From NCBI GenBank assembly GCA_026989015.1, contig JALSKD010000183.1:72462-124747 (forward strand): a stretch of DNA of 52,286 nucleotides, in the 5' to 3' direction. The stretch comes from Gammaproteobacteria bacterium. Lineage in GTDB: Bacteria; Pseudomonadota; Gammaproteobacteria; GCA-001735895. Shown piece by piece: positions 1 through 7,856 of the stretch. The translations under genes were made by a program, and so were the position numbers. Below the pieces are notes generated by a model that had not been told where the DNA came from, searched no databases, and saw only the letters and a program-made list of their open reading frames with translations. Every line of letters starts with the position of its first letter. Positions within the stretch are counted from its first letter, which is position 1.

Positions 1-1126
1 TGGCCAGGTAGAGCCAGCGGTGGAAGCCCTCCGCGGGCAGGATGCGCTGGCCCGATTGCAGGCCGTCAAGCAGCAGCCGCGAGGCGATATGGCTGAGGTT
101 GACGGTAACGGCCTGGTACATGCGTTTCATGTAATCGTCTCTCACGGTATTGGATTTGGCGCGCATGCCCAGCGCGTGGATGCGTCCACTCCAGTGGCGG
201 CTGCGGGTGTCCAGTGTGAACAGCTCATCGAGGCTGTCGAAGCAGTGCACCACATTGGGCAGCAGTTGTTTTTCCCACCAGTGCCAGTAGCGGCCCATTT
301 CCAGCGGTTCGGCGAAGCGGATGTCCATGTCGGTGTCGCGCAACAGCAGGTTGCCCTCGATCAGCAGTTCCTCGGCAAAGCGGCGGTCGATGCGCTTGTT
401 GAACAGGCGTGCCGCCTGGTAGAGCAGATTGTCGCGCACCCGCAGCGGGTAGAAGGTGATGTGGGCTGGCACGATCAGGGTCGGCTTGAGGGCGCGGGCG
501 AGCAGGGTTTCGCGGTCCTCGAAGCCCAGCTGAGCGGTCCAGCGGTCGATGTTCTCGATCCGGCCCCGGGAATAGTCGCGCAGCAGGGCGGTCTTGAAGG
601 CGTCCAGCGCCAGCGCGATCACCGCCGCGCCGCGGTGCTGCTTGCGCCGTTCCATCGCGGTGCGTGAATAGATGCTGAATCGGCCCTGGTCGTCGAGCAC
701 CCGCTTGTCCTTGACCATGCCGCCCTCCGGGAACACCACCAGCTTGCGGCCGTGCAGGATCTCACGCGCCAGAAAGGGGAACAGGCCGGGCAGGGTGTTG
801 GGCACCACGCCCAGCGAACGCAGAAAGGCGCCGAAGCGCTCGTCGTCAAAGAATTCGGGCGCGGCGATGGAACGGCAATAGACACCGGCCTGCTCGTACA
901 TCAGGTATTGCGGAATAAAGGTTTCGAAGCGGGCGAAATGATTGAACAGAAAGATGTCGCCGCGGCGGATCAGATGCGCGGTCTCGGTGGCACTGTCGTT
1001 GTGCAGGCGCATCTCCAGCTTCAGCAGGCGGCGGGTCACGCGGAAGGCCCGTGCCACCCAGTCGTAAGCACTGGTGATGCGGTAGGCTTCACCGCCTGGA
1101 TCGGTGGATGCGTCTGCCGGTTTCAT
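1..1126 (-). CDS. PlsC-like glycerolipid acyltransferase (3' partial)
   Basis: Reading the minus strand from an ATG at 1126 gives about 375 residues with no stop before the left edge, so the C-terminus is missing. A GGGAG ribosome site lies just upstream. Two acyltransferase signatures are visible: an HX4E version of the catalytic box (H63 to E68 within FNHFARFE) and the FPEGGM block at about 132-137. The family transfers acyl groups to glycerol phosphate or lysophospholipid in the inner membrane. The usual first box is HX4D, so Glu in place of Asp is a divergence. No obvious long membrane span is seen in the visible part. The gene is divergent from the VWA operon at 1225. The family call is firm; the exact substrate is unknown. 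Confidence 0.85.
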   Translation of the reverse strand, partial: MKPADASTDPGGEAYRITSAYDWVARAFRVTRRLLKLEMRLHNDSATETAHLIRRGDIFLFNHFARFETFIPQYLMYEQAGVYCRSIAAPEFFDDERFGAFLRSLGVVPNTLPGLFPFLAREILHGRKLVVFPEGGMVKDKRVLDDQGRFSIYSRTAMERRKQHRGAAVIALALDAFKTALLRDYSRGRIENIDRWTAQLGFEDRETLLARALKPTLIVPAHITFYPLRVRDNLLYQAARLFNKRIDRRFAEELLIEGNLLLRDTDMDIRFAEPLEMGRYWHWWEKQLLPNVVHCFDSLDELFTLDTRSRHWSGRIHALGMRAKSNTVRDDYMKRMYQAVTVNLSHIASRLLLDGLQSGQRILPAEGFHRWLYLA

Positions 1127-1157
1127 ACGGGCTCCCTGCAAGGCCAGCCCGAGCTTC

Positions 1158-1200
1158 TATACTCGGGGTTCAGACTCTGCTTCAAACTGCCGATAGTATA
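1158..1200. promoter_or_regulatory. candidate divergent -10 elements
   Basis: A TATACT at 1158-1163 faces the VWA operon and a TATACT on the minus strand (1200 to 1195) faces the acyltransferase. Both lie at plausible distances from the starts at 1225 and 1126. Neither has a good -35 hexamer, so this is only a candidate divergent promoter pair. Confidence 0.3.
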
Positions 1201-1224
1201 CCCATTCGACCGACTGCCCCGCCG

Positions 1225-3042
1225 ATGATTGCCCGTTTTCCGCGTTTTTTGCTCATGATGCTGTTGCTGCTTGCCGGCTCCCTGGCGTCGGCGGCCGATG
1301 ACATCCGCATCCTCATCGATGTATCGGGCAGCATGGTCAAGACCGACCCGCAGAACCTGCGTCAACCGGCCTTGCGCATGTTGACCGGGTTGATCCCGGC
1401 CGGATCGAAGGCCGGCGTCTGGACCTTTGGCCGATATGTCAACGAGGAGGTCAAGTGGGGCCGGGTCGATGCCAACTGGCGCCGCCGAGCCGATGCCGGC
1501 GCGGCGAACATCCATTCCCGTGGCCTGTACACCAACATCGAGGGCGCCATCAAGCGTGCGCTCAAAGGCTGGAGCGGGCCGGATGGCAAGACCCGCCGCA
1601 CGCTGGTGCTGCTCACCGACGGCAAGGTGGACATCTCCAAGAACCCCGACAAGAACGCCGCCTCGCGCGAGCGGGTGATGCTGGAGCAGGCGGATCGGCT
1701 GGAGGCGCTGGGTGTCAAGGTCTACGCGGTGGCCCTGTCGAAGAATGCCGATGAAGTCTTGCTCAGGCGTCTGGCTCTGAAGACCGGTGGCGCCTTCGAG
1801 GTGGCCGAAAGCGCCGACCAGTTGCAGCGGGTGTTCCTGCGCATGTTCGAGCGCGCCACCGCGCCGGACACGGTGGCCATCGAGGGCAATGCCTTCAAGA
1901 TCGACGGCAGCGTGAGGGAAATGACCCTGCTGGTGTTCCGCAAGAGTGACCGGCCGACCGTACTGTTCGACCCCGACGGCAAGCCCCACAGCGAGCAAAA
2001 GCCAGGCCAGGGCGTGCACTGGCGGCGCGACATGGGTTATGACCTGATCACCGTGCGCAAGCCCAAGGCCGGCCAGTGGCGTCTGGACGCCGACACCGAC
2101 CCGGACAACCGGGTCATGGTGGTCACCGATCTCAAGCTCAAGGTGAGGGAACTCCCTGCCTTCGTCATGCCCGACCGCAATATCGATCTTCATGTCGAGT
2201 TGCACAACAAGGGCAGGAAGATCGCGCGCAATAGTTTCCTCAAGTTCGTCGATTTCAGTCTGCAGCACAGCATCGACGGGCAGACGGAAGCGGTACCGCT
2301 CCGGCGCAAGAAATCACGCGACATCAAGGACAAGGGCATCTACCTGGCGCGCATAGAGGCACCGCTGCAGGAAGGCCGGCACGAACTGGTCGTCAGCGCC
2401 GATGCCCGCACCTTCAGCCGCAGCCGGCGTATCAGCGTCGAGGTGGCCTGGCCGCTCGAGGTCGATATCGAAAAAACCGCCCGCACCGGCGTTTTCAAGC
2501 TGTGGATCAAGCCGCGCGCCGAGATGATTGAACCGTCCAGCCTGCAACTGACGGCCGAGCTGGAAACACCGGATGCAACACGAGCGCCGGTCGAGCTGAA
2601 GCCGATGAACGGCCAGTGGCTGGGTGAGTTGCGTGCCGACGGCGCCGATGGCCTGCACCGGCTGTGGATCGGCATGAAGGCGAACGACCTCGAAGGCCGG
2701 CCAGTGGCTGTCACGCTGGAGCCCTATCCGTTGCTCGGTGTGCGTGCCGAAGAGGAGGTTGACAACCCGGCCCCGGCGGAAGCAGCCGCTGAGGTTGCCG
2801 AACCTGCGCCCGCGGAAGCGGCGTCGGATCCGGAACCGGAGCCCGCCGATCCGGCGGAAACAGCGGAAGCACCCATCACTCCACCGGACAACAGCCTGTT
2901 GTATATCGCCATAGCCTCCTTCAATCTGTTGCTGCTGGCGGGCGGCGCGGGCCTGTGGTGGTGGCTGCGGGCGCGCAAGCGCGAGAAAATCCAGCTTCTG
3001 GACGAAGACGACGATGACCCGGAGGTCGCGATCGATGACTGA
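1225..3042 (+). CDS. VWA-domain membrane-anchored protein
   Basis: 605 residues if started at the ATG at 1225, where a clean signal peptide (about residues 1-23, ending in ASA) begins. An upstream in-frame ATG at 1108 would put charged sequence before it. A von Willebrand A domain follows immediately, with a complete MIDAS motif D32-x-S34-x-S36 and a later LLTDG strand. The middle is beta-rich and the C-terminal third holds an Ala/Pro/Glu-rich linker (about 508-550). One transmembrane helix lies at about 556-577, followed by a short acidic cytoplasmic tail. The layout suggests a periplasmic metal-dependent protein-binding domain tethered to the inner membrane. It resembles uncharacterised gammaproteobacterial VWA proteins (possibly the TIGR03503 type). 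Its stop overlaps the next gene by 8 nt, so the two are probably translationally coupled. Confidence 0.9.
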   Translation: MIARFPRFLLMMLLLLAGSLASAADDIRILIDVSGSMVKTDPQNLRQPALRMLTGLIPAGSKAGVWTFGRYVNEEVKWGRVDANWRRRADAGAANIHSRGLYTNIEGAIKRALKGWSGPDGKTRRTLVLLTDGKVDISKNPDKNAASRERVMLEQADRLEALGVKVYAVALSKNADEVLLRRLALKTGGAFEVAESADQLQRVFLRMFERATAPDTVAIEGNAFKIDGSVREMTLLVFRKSDRPTVLFDPDGKPHSEQKPGQGVHWRRDMGYDLITVRKPKAGQWRLDADTDPDNRVMVVTDLKLKVRELPAFVMPDRNIDLHVELHNKGRKIARNSFLKFVDFSLQHSIDGQTEAVPLRRKKSRDIKDKGIYLARIEAPLQEGRHELVVSADARTFSRSRRISVEVAWPLEVDIEKTARTGVFKLWIKPRAEMIEPSSLQLTAELETPDATRAPVELKPMNGQWLGELRADGADGLHRLWIGMKANDLEGRPVAVTLEPYPLLGVRAEEEVDNPAPAEAAAEVAEPAPAEAASDPEPEPADPAETAEAPITPPDNSLLYIAIASFNLLLLAGGAGLWWWLRARKREKIQLLDEDDDDPEVAIDD

Positions 3043-3883
3043 ACTCCCCACCTGGCTGCTGATCGTACTGGTCGAATCGCTGGTGCTGCTGTTGCTGGCG
3101 CTGGTGGTGATGCTCATCATCGCCATACGCCGCGGTCGCCGCACCCGCCGGGCCATCGACAGCCTGGTCAAGCAGATCCGGAAGCAGTCGAAGCTGAGGC
3201 TCGAGGAAACCGGCTCCTTTCTGGAAGAAAAATACCGTTTCGAGGGAGAAGAGTTGCAGCAGGCCGTGGAACAGGTCGACAAGGCGGAAAAGCTGTTCTT
3301 TCAGCGCGTCATCAACCTCTACCTCAAGCGCGACTGCGACAGACTGCACAGCCTCGATGCCTGGGTGGCGGAGCTGATCGATGTGTACAAGTCCCTGTCG
3401 CCGATCATGCCCGCACCGGGGGAGGGCACTGTCGATGAGGCCACGCAGCAGAAGCTGGCCGAACTGGAATCCCGCAAGCAGGTGTTGGAAGAAGAACTGA
3501 AAATCACCAAGGCGACCATGGGCAGCATGATCGCGGAGTTCGGCAACATGTTTGGTGGTGGCCACGACAGCCAGATCGACCGCTCGGAAGTGGTGGAAAA
3601 GGTGGTCCATGACGAAACGATCGACACAGAAAAAGTGGCCGAGATTCTCGAAAGTGATTCCGGGGTCGCGGACCAAAGCGATGAACCGATGCCGGCTGCC
3701 GAAGAACCGGTGCCGACGGAAACGGAAGACGAGGTGCTGCCGGAGCCGGATTCTGAGCCGCCGCCCGCACCCGAAGCGTTGTCGGGAAGCGACGACCTGG
3801 CCATCGAGGCCGATGACGAGATCGACGAACTGCTGGACGGCATCGACCTGTCCGATGGCGAGGAACTGGAGGCGCCGAAATGA
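3035..3883 (+). CDS. membrane-anchored coiled-coil protein, acidic tail
   Basis: 282 residues from the ATG at 3035, which gives a natural MTELPTW N-terminus. It overlaps the VWA gene stop by 8 nt. One strong transmembrane helix (about residues 5-29) is followed by an Arg-rich stop-transfer segment, so the bulk is probably cytoplasmic. Two charged helical stretches with heptad character (about 45-100 and 130-170) suggest coiled coils. The last 90 residues are very acidic and Pro/Glu-rich and end in a DEIDELLDGIDLS segment, which looks like a docking tail. No enzymatic motif is visible. It is the middle gene of an envelope operon between the VWA protein and a LolA-like protein. Function unknown; by inference it could be a scaffold for the other two. 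Confidence 0.88.
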   Translation: MTELPTWLLIVLVESLVLLLLALVVMLIIAIRRGRRTRRAIDSLVKQIRKQSKLRLEETGSFLEEKYRFEGEELQQAVEQVDKAEKLFFQRVINLYLKRDCDRLHSLDAWVAELIDVYKSLSPIMPAPGEGTVDEATQQKLAELESRKQVLEEELKITKATMGSMIAEFGNMFGGGHDSQIDRSEVVEKVVHDETIDTEKVAEILESDSGVADQSDEPMPAAEEPVPTETEDEVLPEPDSEPPPAPEALSGSDDLAIEADDEIDELLDGIDLSDGEELEAPK

Positions 3884-4791
3884 AGCCGCGTATCTGGCTG
3901 TTGGTGGTGGCGCTGTTTCCGTTGCCGCTCGCCGCCGCGGAGGTGGATCTGGACGCCTTGCTGGAACGCAGTTGGCGGGTCGATCATTTTCGCGGTTTCG
4001 AGACGCTGTTGATCGGCTACCGCAAGCGTCCCGACATGGTGCTGCTCAGCAGGGGGCCGCGTTCAAACACCCGTATCGACACCGAGCGGCTGATCCTGCT
4101 CAGGCCCAAAAAGCCGAAGCTGGAAGCGCAGGATCTGGTGCTGTTCAAGTCCGGCAAGCTGCGCGGCACCGGCATCCTGGTCGATGACTACGGCCCCGGA
4201 AAGCCGATGCAGATCCGCATGTGGCTGCCGGCCCTGCGCAAGGTGCGGCGTTTTTCGGAGCCGGATCCGGACGACATCTGGGGCGGCTCTCACCTGACCT
4301 ATGGCGACCTCTACCTGCGCCGCCCCGGCGATGAAACCCACCGCCGCGTCGAGGCCGGCGAATACCCATCCTGCCTCGAGGATGCGGCAGCCATCGGCCG
4401 CTGGGCGAACCCGCGCCTGAACACAGTGCTCGAAGCCTGGTGCGGACTCGAGGGCCGCCCGCTGATCTGGGTGGAAAGCCGGCCGCGCAGGCCGGGCCCG
4501 CACTACGACCGCCGCCTGCGGCTGATCGATGCGGAAACCGGGGCCGAATACCAGTCCGAATACTTCATGGGTGACCGCCTCGTCAAGCGGCTGCAAAAAA
4601 ACTGGCAAGCACTGATCGAGGGGCAACCGGAATCACAGGTCTATACCTTCTGGAGCGTGCGCCTGTTCGGCGATGACGGCGCGGTGGAAGCCGAATCCCT
4701 GGCCTGGGTGCCGCTGGACGCCTATGAGGCGAACCGCAGGCTCCCGGATTCGATGTGGAGCGAGAAAACCCTGCGCCGCATCAGGCGCTGA
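3880..4791 (+). CDS. LolA-like outer-membrane lipoprotein-sorting protein
   Basis: 303 residues, starting in an ATGA overlap with the preceding gene. A signal peptide (about 1-20, ending LAAA) predicts periplasmic export. The body carries the pattern of LolA-like lipoprotein-sorting proteins: a KLRGTGIL strand, then WLPALRKVRR, then GGSHLTYGDL. In that family these correspond to conserved KGT, W.LP..rkvRR and GS...Y.DL segments. Such proteins bind acyl chains or accompany envelope transport systems. The co-operonic VWA and coiled-coil proteins suggest a joint envelope task. The last 11 nt overlap, tail to tail, the thioredoxin-fold gene on the other strand. The family call is reasonable; the cargo is unknown. 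Confidence 0.85.
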   Translation: MKPRIWLLVVALFPLPLAAAEVDLDALLERSWRVDHFRGFETLLIGYRKRPDMVLLSRGPRSNTRIDTERLILLRPKKPKLEAQDLVLFKSGKLRGTGILVDDYGPGKPMQIRMWLPALRKVRRFSEPDPDDIWGGSHLTYGDLYLRRPGDETHRRVEAGEYPSCLEDAAAIGRWANPRLNTVLEAWCGLEGRPLIWVESRPRRPGPHYDRRLRLIDAETGAEYQSEYFMGDRLVKRLQKNWQALIEGQPESQVYTFWSVRLFGDDGAVEAESLAWVPLDAYEANRRLPDSMWSEKTLRRIRR

Positions 4792-5362
4792 AATACTCCG
4801 GCTCGTTACCGGCCTTCCATTTGATGTTGCAGCCCAGGCTCGGCAACTGCTCCTGCGGTGCCGGCGCGCCGGCCAGCAATGCATCGGCCGCCGCGCGCAG
4901 ATCGGCGCCGGTCACCGGCGCGTCGTTGCGCGGACGCGCGTCATCGAACTGGCCGCGGTAATAGAGCCGGTGACCGGCATCGAACAGGAAGAAATCCGGC
5001 GTGCAGGCCGCCTGATAGGCCTGGGCCACGGATTGGGATTCATCGAAGAGGTACGGGAAGTCGAAACCGTACTCGCGGGCCAGTTCGACCATCTTCTCCG
5101 GGCTGTCGTCGGGGTAGTTGGCGACATCGTTGGCGTTGATCATCACGATCTTCAGGCCGCGCTGCCCATACTCCCGGGCGAACTCCGTGAACGCGCGCAG
5201 GATGTGCAGCACATAGGGGCAATGATTGCAGGCGAACACCACCAGCAGCGGCTGGCCCTCGAAGTCCGACAGCGACACCGTCTTGCCGGTGATCGGCGAA
5301 GGCAGGGAAAACTCCGGCGCCGGAGTGCCGAGTTCGAGCATGGTGGAAGGGGTGCGTGCCAT
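4781..5362 (-). CDS. thioredoxin-fold (redoxin) family protein
   Basis: 193 residues with an AhpC/TSA-type thioredoxin fold. The start at 5362 is supported by GAGGA about six bases upstream. The active site reads FACNHCPYV, a CxxC with C45 and C48, in the arrangement typical of thioredoxin-family proteins with a conserved CPY. A TPDFFLFD segment supplies the expected cis-Pro strand. There is no signal peptide, so it is probably cytoplasmic. It may be a thiol peroxidase or a disulfide reductase; the sequence does not separate these. It converges with the LolA-like gene and overlaps its end by 11 nt. Confidence 0.9.
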   Translation of the reverse strand: MARTPSTMLELGTPAPEFSLPSPITGKTVSLSDFEGQPLLVVFACNHCPYVLHILRAFTEFAREYGQRGLKIVMINANDVANYPDDSPEKMVELAREYGFDFPYLFDESQSVAQAYQAACTPDFFLFDAGHRLYYRGQFDDARPRNDAPVTGADLRAAADALLAGAPAPQEQLPSLGCNIKWKAGNEPEYFSA

Positions 5363-5754
5363 CGGGAATCCTCATGTGGGTTCAGAGAGGCGACATCATA
5401 GCGCCGAAGGCGGCGGGAATCACCCTGCAGGTCAGACTGTTGCACAATCCATGTTGTGAATATCCAGAAACAGTTATCCACCCCAAATGTGCTGAAAGTG
5501 CCTCAGCTCTACCACAGCCCGGCTGCAAATGTTGATCTCAAATACCAGTGGTTGTCACTGCCATAACACATCGAATCCCTCAGCTTCACATCATAATCGG
5601 CGAAATGCCTTGATTTTCTTGTTTTGCATCTGGATTTTGTTCTCAAGAGTGAATTCCCGTGTCTTAGATTTTGTGACCGGTTCTAGTTTTTGAGAAATCG
5701 GTAGTGCAGGTACACTAGAGGCGTGCAATCCGCGCGGACACATGGAGACGAACT
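5363..5754. other. AT-richer intergenic stretch with weak promoter candidate
   Basis: 392 bases without a convincing gene, noticeably richer in A+T than the flanks. A possible promoter for the small gene at 5755 is TTGAGA (5690-5695) and TACACT (5711-5716) with a short 15-base spacer. No hairpin terminator, repeat or RNA gene was recognised. With the small ORF and the S24 fragment downstream, it may be the edge of a decayed insertion. Confidence 0.4.
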
Positions 5755-5994
5755 ATGGGATCAGAGGTTGGGGCCGGCGCTGGCCTGGTGATGATAGTAT
5801 TGGTTGGCTTGCTAGCTCTTGCGGCGCTGCTGCTACCAATTTTTGTTGTCGGCATTTATCAGCATCTGGGGCGCATCCGCAAACTGCAGTCGGCGCAGCT
5901 TGAGGTGCTTGAGTCGATGGATCGGTCGCTGACTCGGCTTAGTCAAGAGGTAGCGGAAACGGAGCTGCCTGAGTTTCGTGCACCGCCGAACTAG
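5755..5994 (+). CDS. small single-span membrane protein
   Basis: 79 residues, preceded by GGAGA about seven bases before the ATG. A Gly/Ala-rich N-terminus leads into one long hydrophobic helix (about residues 8-34). A short amphipathic, charged helix follows (about 38-68, HLGRIRKLQ to LSQEV) with coiled-coil character. No family recognised. Its TAG stop lies on a CTAG tetranucleotide shared with the stop of the minus-strand S24 ORF, so the two genes converge with four overlapping bases. It is in an AT-richer pocket whose composition differs from its neighbours, which fits acquired DNA. Confidence 0.65.
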   Translation: MGSEVGAGAGLVMIVLVGLLALAALLLPIFVVGIYQHLGRIRKLQSAQLEVLESMDRSLTRLSQEVAETELPEFRAPPN

Positions 5995-6242
5995 AGTAAC
6001 AGGCGGGCCTCGCGTACCACGCAGACTATATCGGTGTCATTGGTTACAGGTAGCACCGGATAGCGGTCGTTGTCCGGTGTCGGGTAGGCGGTGCAGCCAT
6101 CGAGGCTTAACGGTTTGCAGGTGGCCTCGCCGTGGCTGTTGGTGCGGGCGATCACTATTTGGCCGTGGGCGGGCGCCGCGTCCGGATCCACAATTACAAT
6201 GACCCCGTCGGTGATAGTGGGGCTCATGCTGTCGCCGTGCAC
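5991..6242 (-). pseudogene. S24 (LexA/repressor-type) peptidase domain without HTH
   Basis: 83 residues from a GTG at 6242. The sequence begins HGDSMSPTI, the S24 serine box (S5), and continues to GEATCKPL with the lysine K43. The 38-residue Ser-Lys distance is what LexA, UmuD and phage repressors show. Typical members are 140-240 residues with an N-terminal helix-turn-helix or cleavage arm; here nothing precedes the domain. In-frame reading upstream (RIPLSV before the GTG) runs into the out-of-frame tail of the SH3 gene, whose TGA is at 6247-6245. I read it as a truncated repressor remnant. A stand-alone domain coupled to the SH3 gene (two bases between stop and GTG) remains possible. Confidence 0.65.
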
Positions 6243-6244
6243 GC

Positions 6245-6919
6245 TCAGCGGAATTCGCCCCAGGAGTCGCGCTTGCGCCAGCGGATGCGGGTGACGAGGA
6301 TCCCGATGAAGAAGGCGAGCAGGGAGACGCCGGCGCCGCGCACGAACCAGTCCATGGCGGTGCTGTCCTTGTAGGCGCGGTTTTCTTCTTCCAGCAGTTG
6401 CTTTTCCGATTCCAGGCGGGTGATGCGCTGTTGCAGGGTGCGGTTCTGTTCGATGACCTGCACGGTGTCACGGGTGGCGTTCTTGAGGTTGTCCAGTTCG
6501 GTCTGGGTGGCTTGCAGTTCGCGCTTGAGCTGGCCGATGGTCTGGTTGTCGGACTGCAGGTTGTCCTTGTATTGCTTCAGTTCTTCGCGCAGCTGGGCAA
6601 TGGTCTTTTTCAGTTGCTCGCTCTTTTTCTGCAGGGCGGCCAGGCGCTGGCGGGCCGAGGGCAGGTTGTCGAGGTAGCGGGTCAGCACATAGCCCTGTTT
6701 GCCGTCGGCGGTCTGCACCAGGGTGTATTTGCTTTCGGGGTCGTCTTCGATGACGGTAACCGGCTGCCCGGATTTGAGCATCTTGAGGATGCTATTGGAG
6801 GTGCTGGCGCCGCTGCGCAGGGTGATCTCGAACTGGTCGGTGACATAGCGGGTCTCGGCCAGCAGGGGCTGGGACAGGGTCATCAGCAGGAGGGGCAACA
6901 GAAGGCGTTTGAAGGTCAT
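6245..6919 (-). CDS. YgiM-like SH3 and coiled-coil membrane protein
   Basis: 224 residues: a signal peptide (about 1-21, ending LLAET), a bacterial SH3 domain (about 22-85, including RYVTDQFEITLRSG and GYVLTRYLDN), a long coiled coil (about 88-185), and a C-terminal transmembrane helix (about 190-212) with a basic tail. This is the architecture of the SH3-and-anchor family that includes E. coli YgiM. The SH3 part should sit in the periplasm and may contact peptidoglycan. Its stop abuts the S24 ORF. Upstream on the same strand lie the peptidoglycan-related csiV and then mfd, with a 152-base gap before csiV. Confidence 0.9.
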   Translation of the reverse strand: MTFKRLLLPLLLMTLSQPLLAETRYVTDQFEITLRSGASTSNSILKMLKSGQPVTVIEDDPESKYTLVQTADGKQGYVLTRYLDNLPSARQRLAALQKKSEQLKKTIAQLREELKQYKDNLQSDNQTIGQLKRELQATQTELDNLKNATRDTVQVIEQNRTLQQRITRLESEKQLLEEENRAYKDSTAMDWFVRGAGVSLLAFFIGILVTRIRWRKRDSWGEFR

Positions 6920-7071
6920 GTTCGGAATGAAAGCGGTGACGGGTTGAACAAAATGACGGATAGGGTACCACCCCCTGACGGATTTTGCCGCCGCGTAACG
7001 ACAGGGGGCAGGATCTTCCCGGCGGGCGATTGGAACAGAGGCCGGATGAACCGGGGATGAATGGCCGGGAG

Positions 7072-7848
7072 CTACTCGCTGCCAGAGGCAGACGCAGCCG
7101 GTTTGACGGCTGCGGCCGGCTGATAGGGGGTGATCAGCACCAGCAGGCCGTATTCGGGGTGGTCGAGGTAGTGCAGGCGTTTGCTGCGCATGCGGCGCTT
7201 TTCCTTCAGCGGGTAGTTGATCAGCAGTTTCCGCCCGGAGCTGTCGATGGGAGGTACTCGCTGGCCATTCCGGGTCTGGGCGATCTGTTCCGGCTTGGCC
7301 GGTTCGCGCAGCACCAGGTTGGCCTCGGTGTGCAGGTAGCGCGACAGGCTGACGCGCAGCCAGCCTTCCAGTTCGTACAAGCCGCGCCGGGTTTCGCCGG
7401 CTGCATCGGCGTTCATGGCTTCGTCGATGGATTCATAACTGTTGTCGTAGAAACGGCCGCCACGCACGCGGATCGCGCGGGTGTCGTCGGCGGCGAGGCC
7501 GGGCTGGCGCCATCCGAAATGTTTCAGTACACGGTAGCGGCGCGAGGCATCGAGGCGCTGGCGTTCGGCCTTGAGCCGCAGTTGGGCATCGGTGAGCGGT
7601 TTGAATCCATCTCTGGCGGCGCGGGCCGCGCTGTCGGGGTTGGAGAAATCGATGCTGCGGGCCGGGAGCTCGGGGGAAGCGGTGGGCAATACCGTTTCGC
7701 GGCCGCGCGGCACGGATTCGTTGCGGAAGAGGATGACTTCCACATCGTAGATGCGTTCCGGTTTGGCCTGATTGCTGATGTCGGACTGGCCGGGCAACGG
7801 GGTGAAGGGCAGGGTCAGCAGGAGCAGCAGCGCGAGGGTACGGGGCAT
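7072..7848 (-). CDS. csiV: CsiV family periplasmic protein
   Basis: 258 residues with an N-terminal signal peptide (about 1-20). The YDVEVILFRNE opening strand, the YRVLKHFGWRQP segment and the C-terminal YLDHPEYGLLVLITP strand match the CsiV family (formerly DUF2803). In Vibrio cholerae CsiV helps activate peptidoglycan synthesis through LpoA and PBP1A. The gene lies nine bases downstream of the mfd stop on the same strand. An mfd-csiV pairing is also seen in Pseudomonas and supports the call. The Ala/Ser-rich last 15 residues are probably disordered. Confidence 0.85.
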   Translation of the reverse strand: MPRTLALLLLLTLPFTPLPGQSDISNQAKPERIYDVEVILFRNESVPRGRETVLPTASPELPARSIDFSNPDSAARAARDGFKPLTDAQLRLKAERQRLDASRRYRVLKHFGWRQPGLAADDTRAIRVRGGRFYDNSYESIDEAMNADAAGETRRGLYELEGWLRVSLSRYLHTEANLVLREPAKPEQIAQTRNGQRVPPIDSSGRKLLINYPLKEKRRMRSKRLHYLDHPEYGLLVLITPYQPAAAVKPAASASGSE

Positions 7849-7856
7849 GGCGGGGT

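Noticed and set aside
1108-1224. upstream start for the VWA gene
   Set aside because: Would place charged residues before a clear signal peptide; ATG 1225 fits better.
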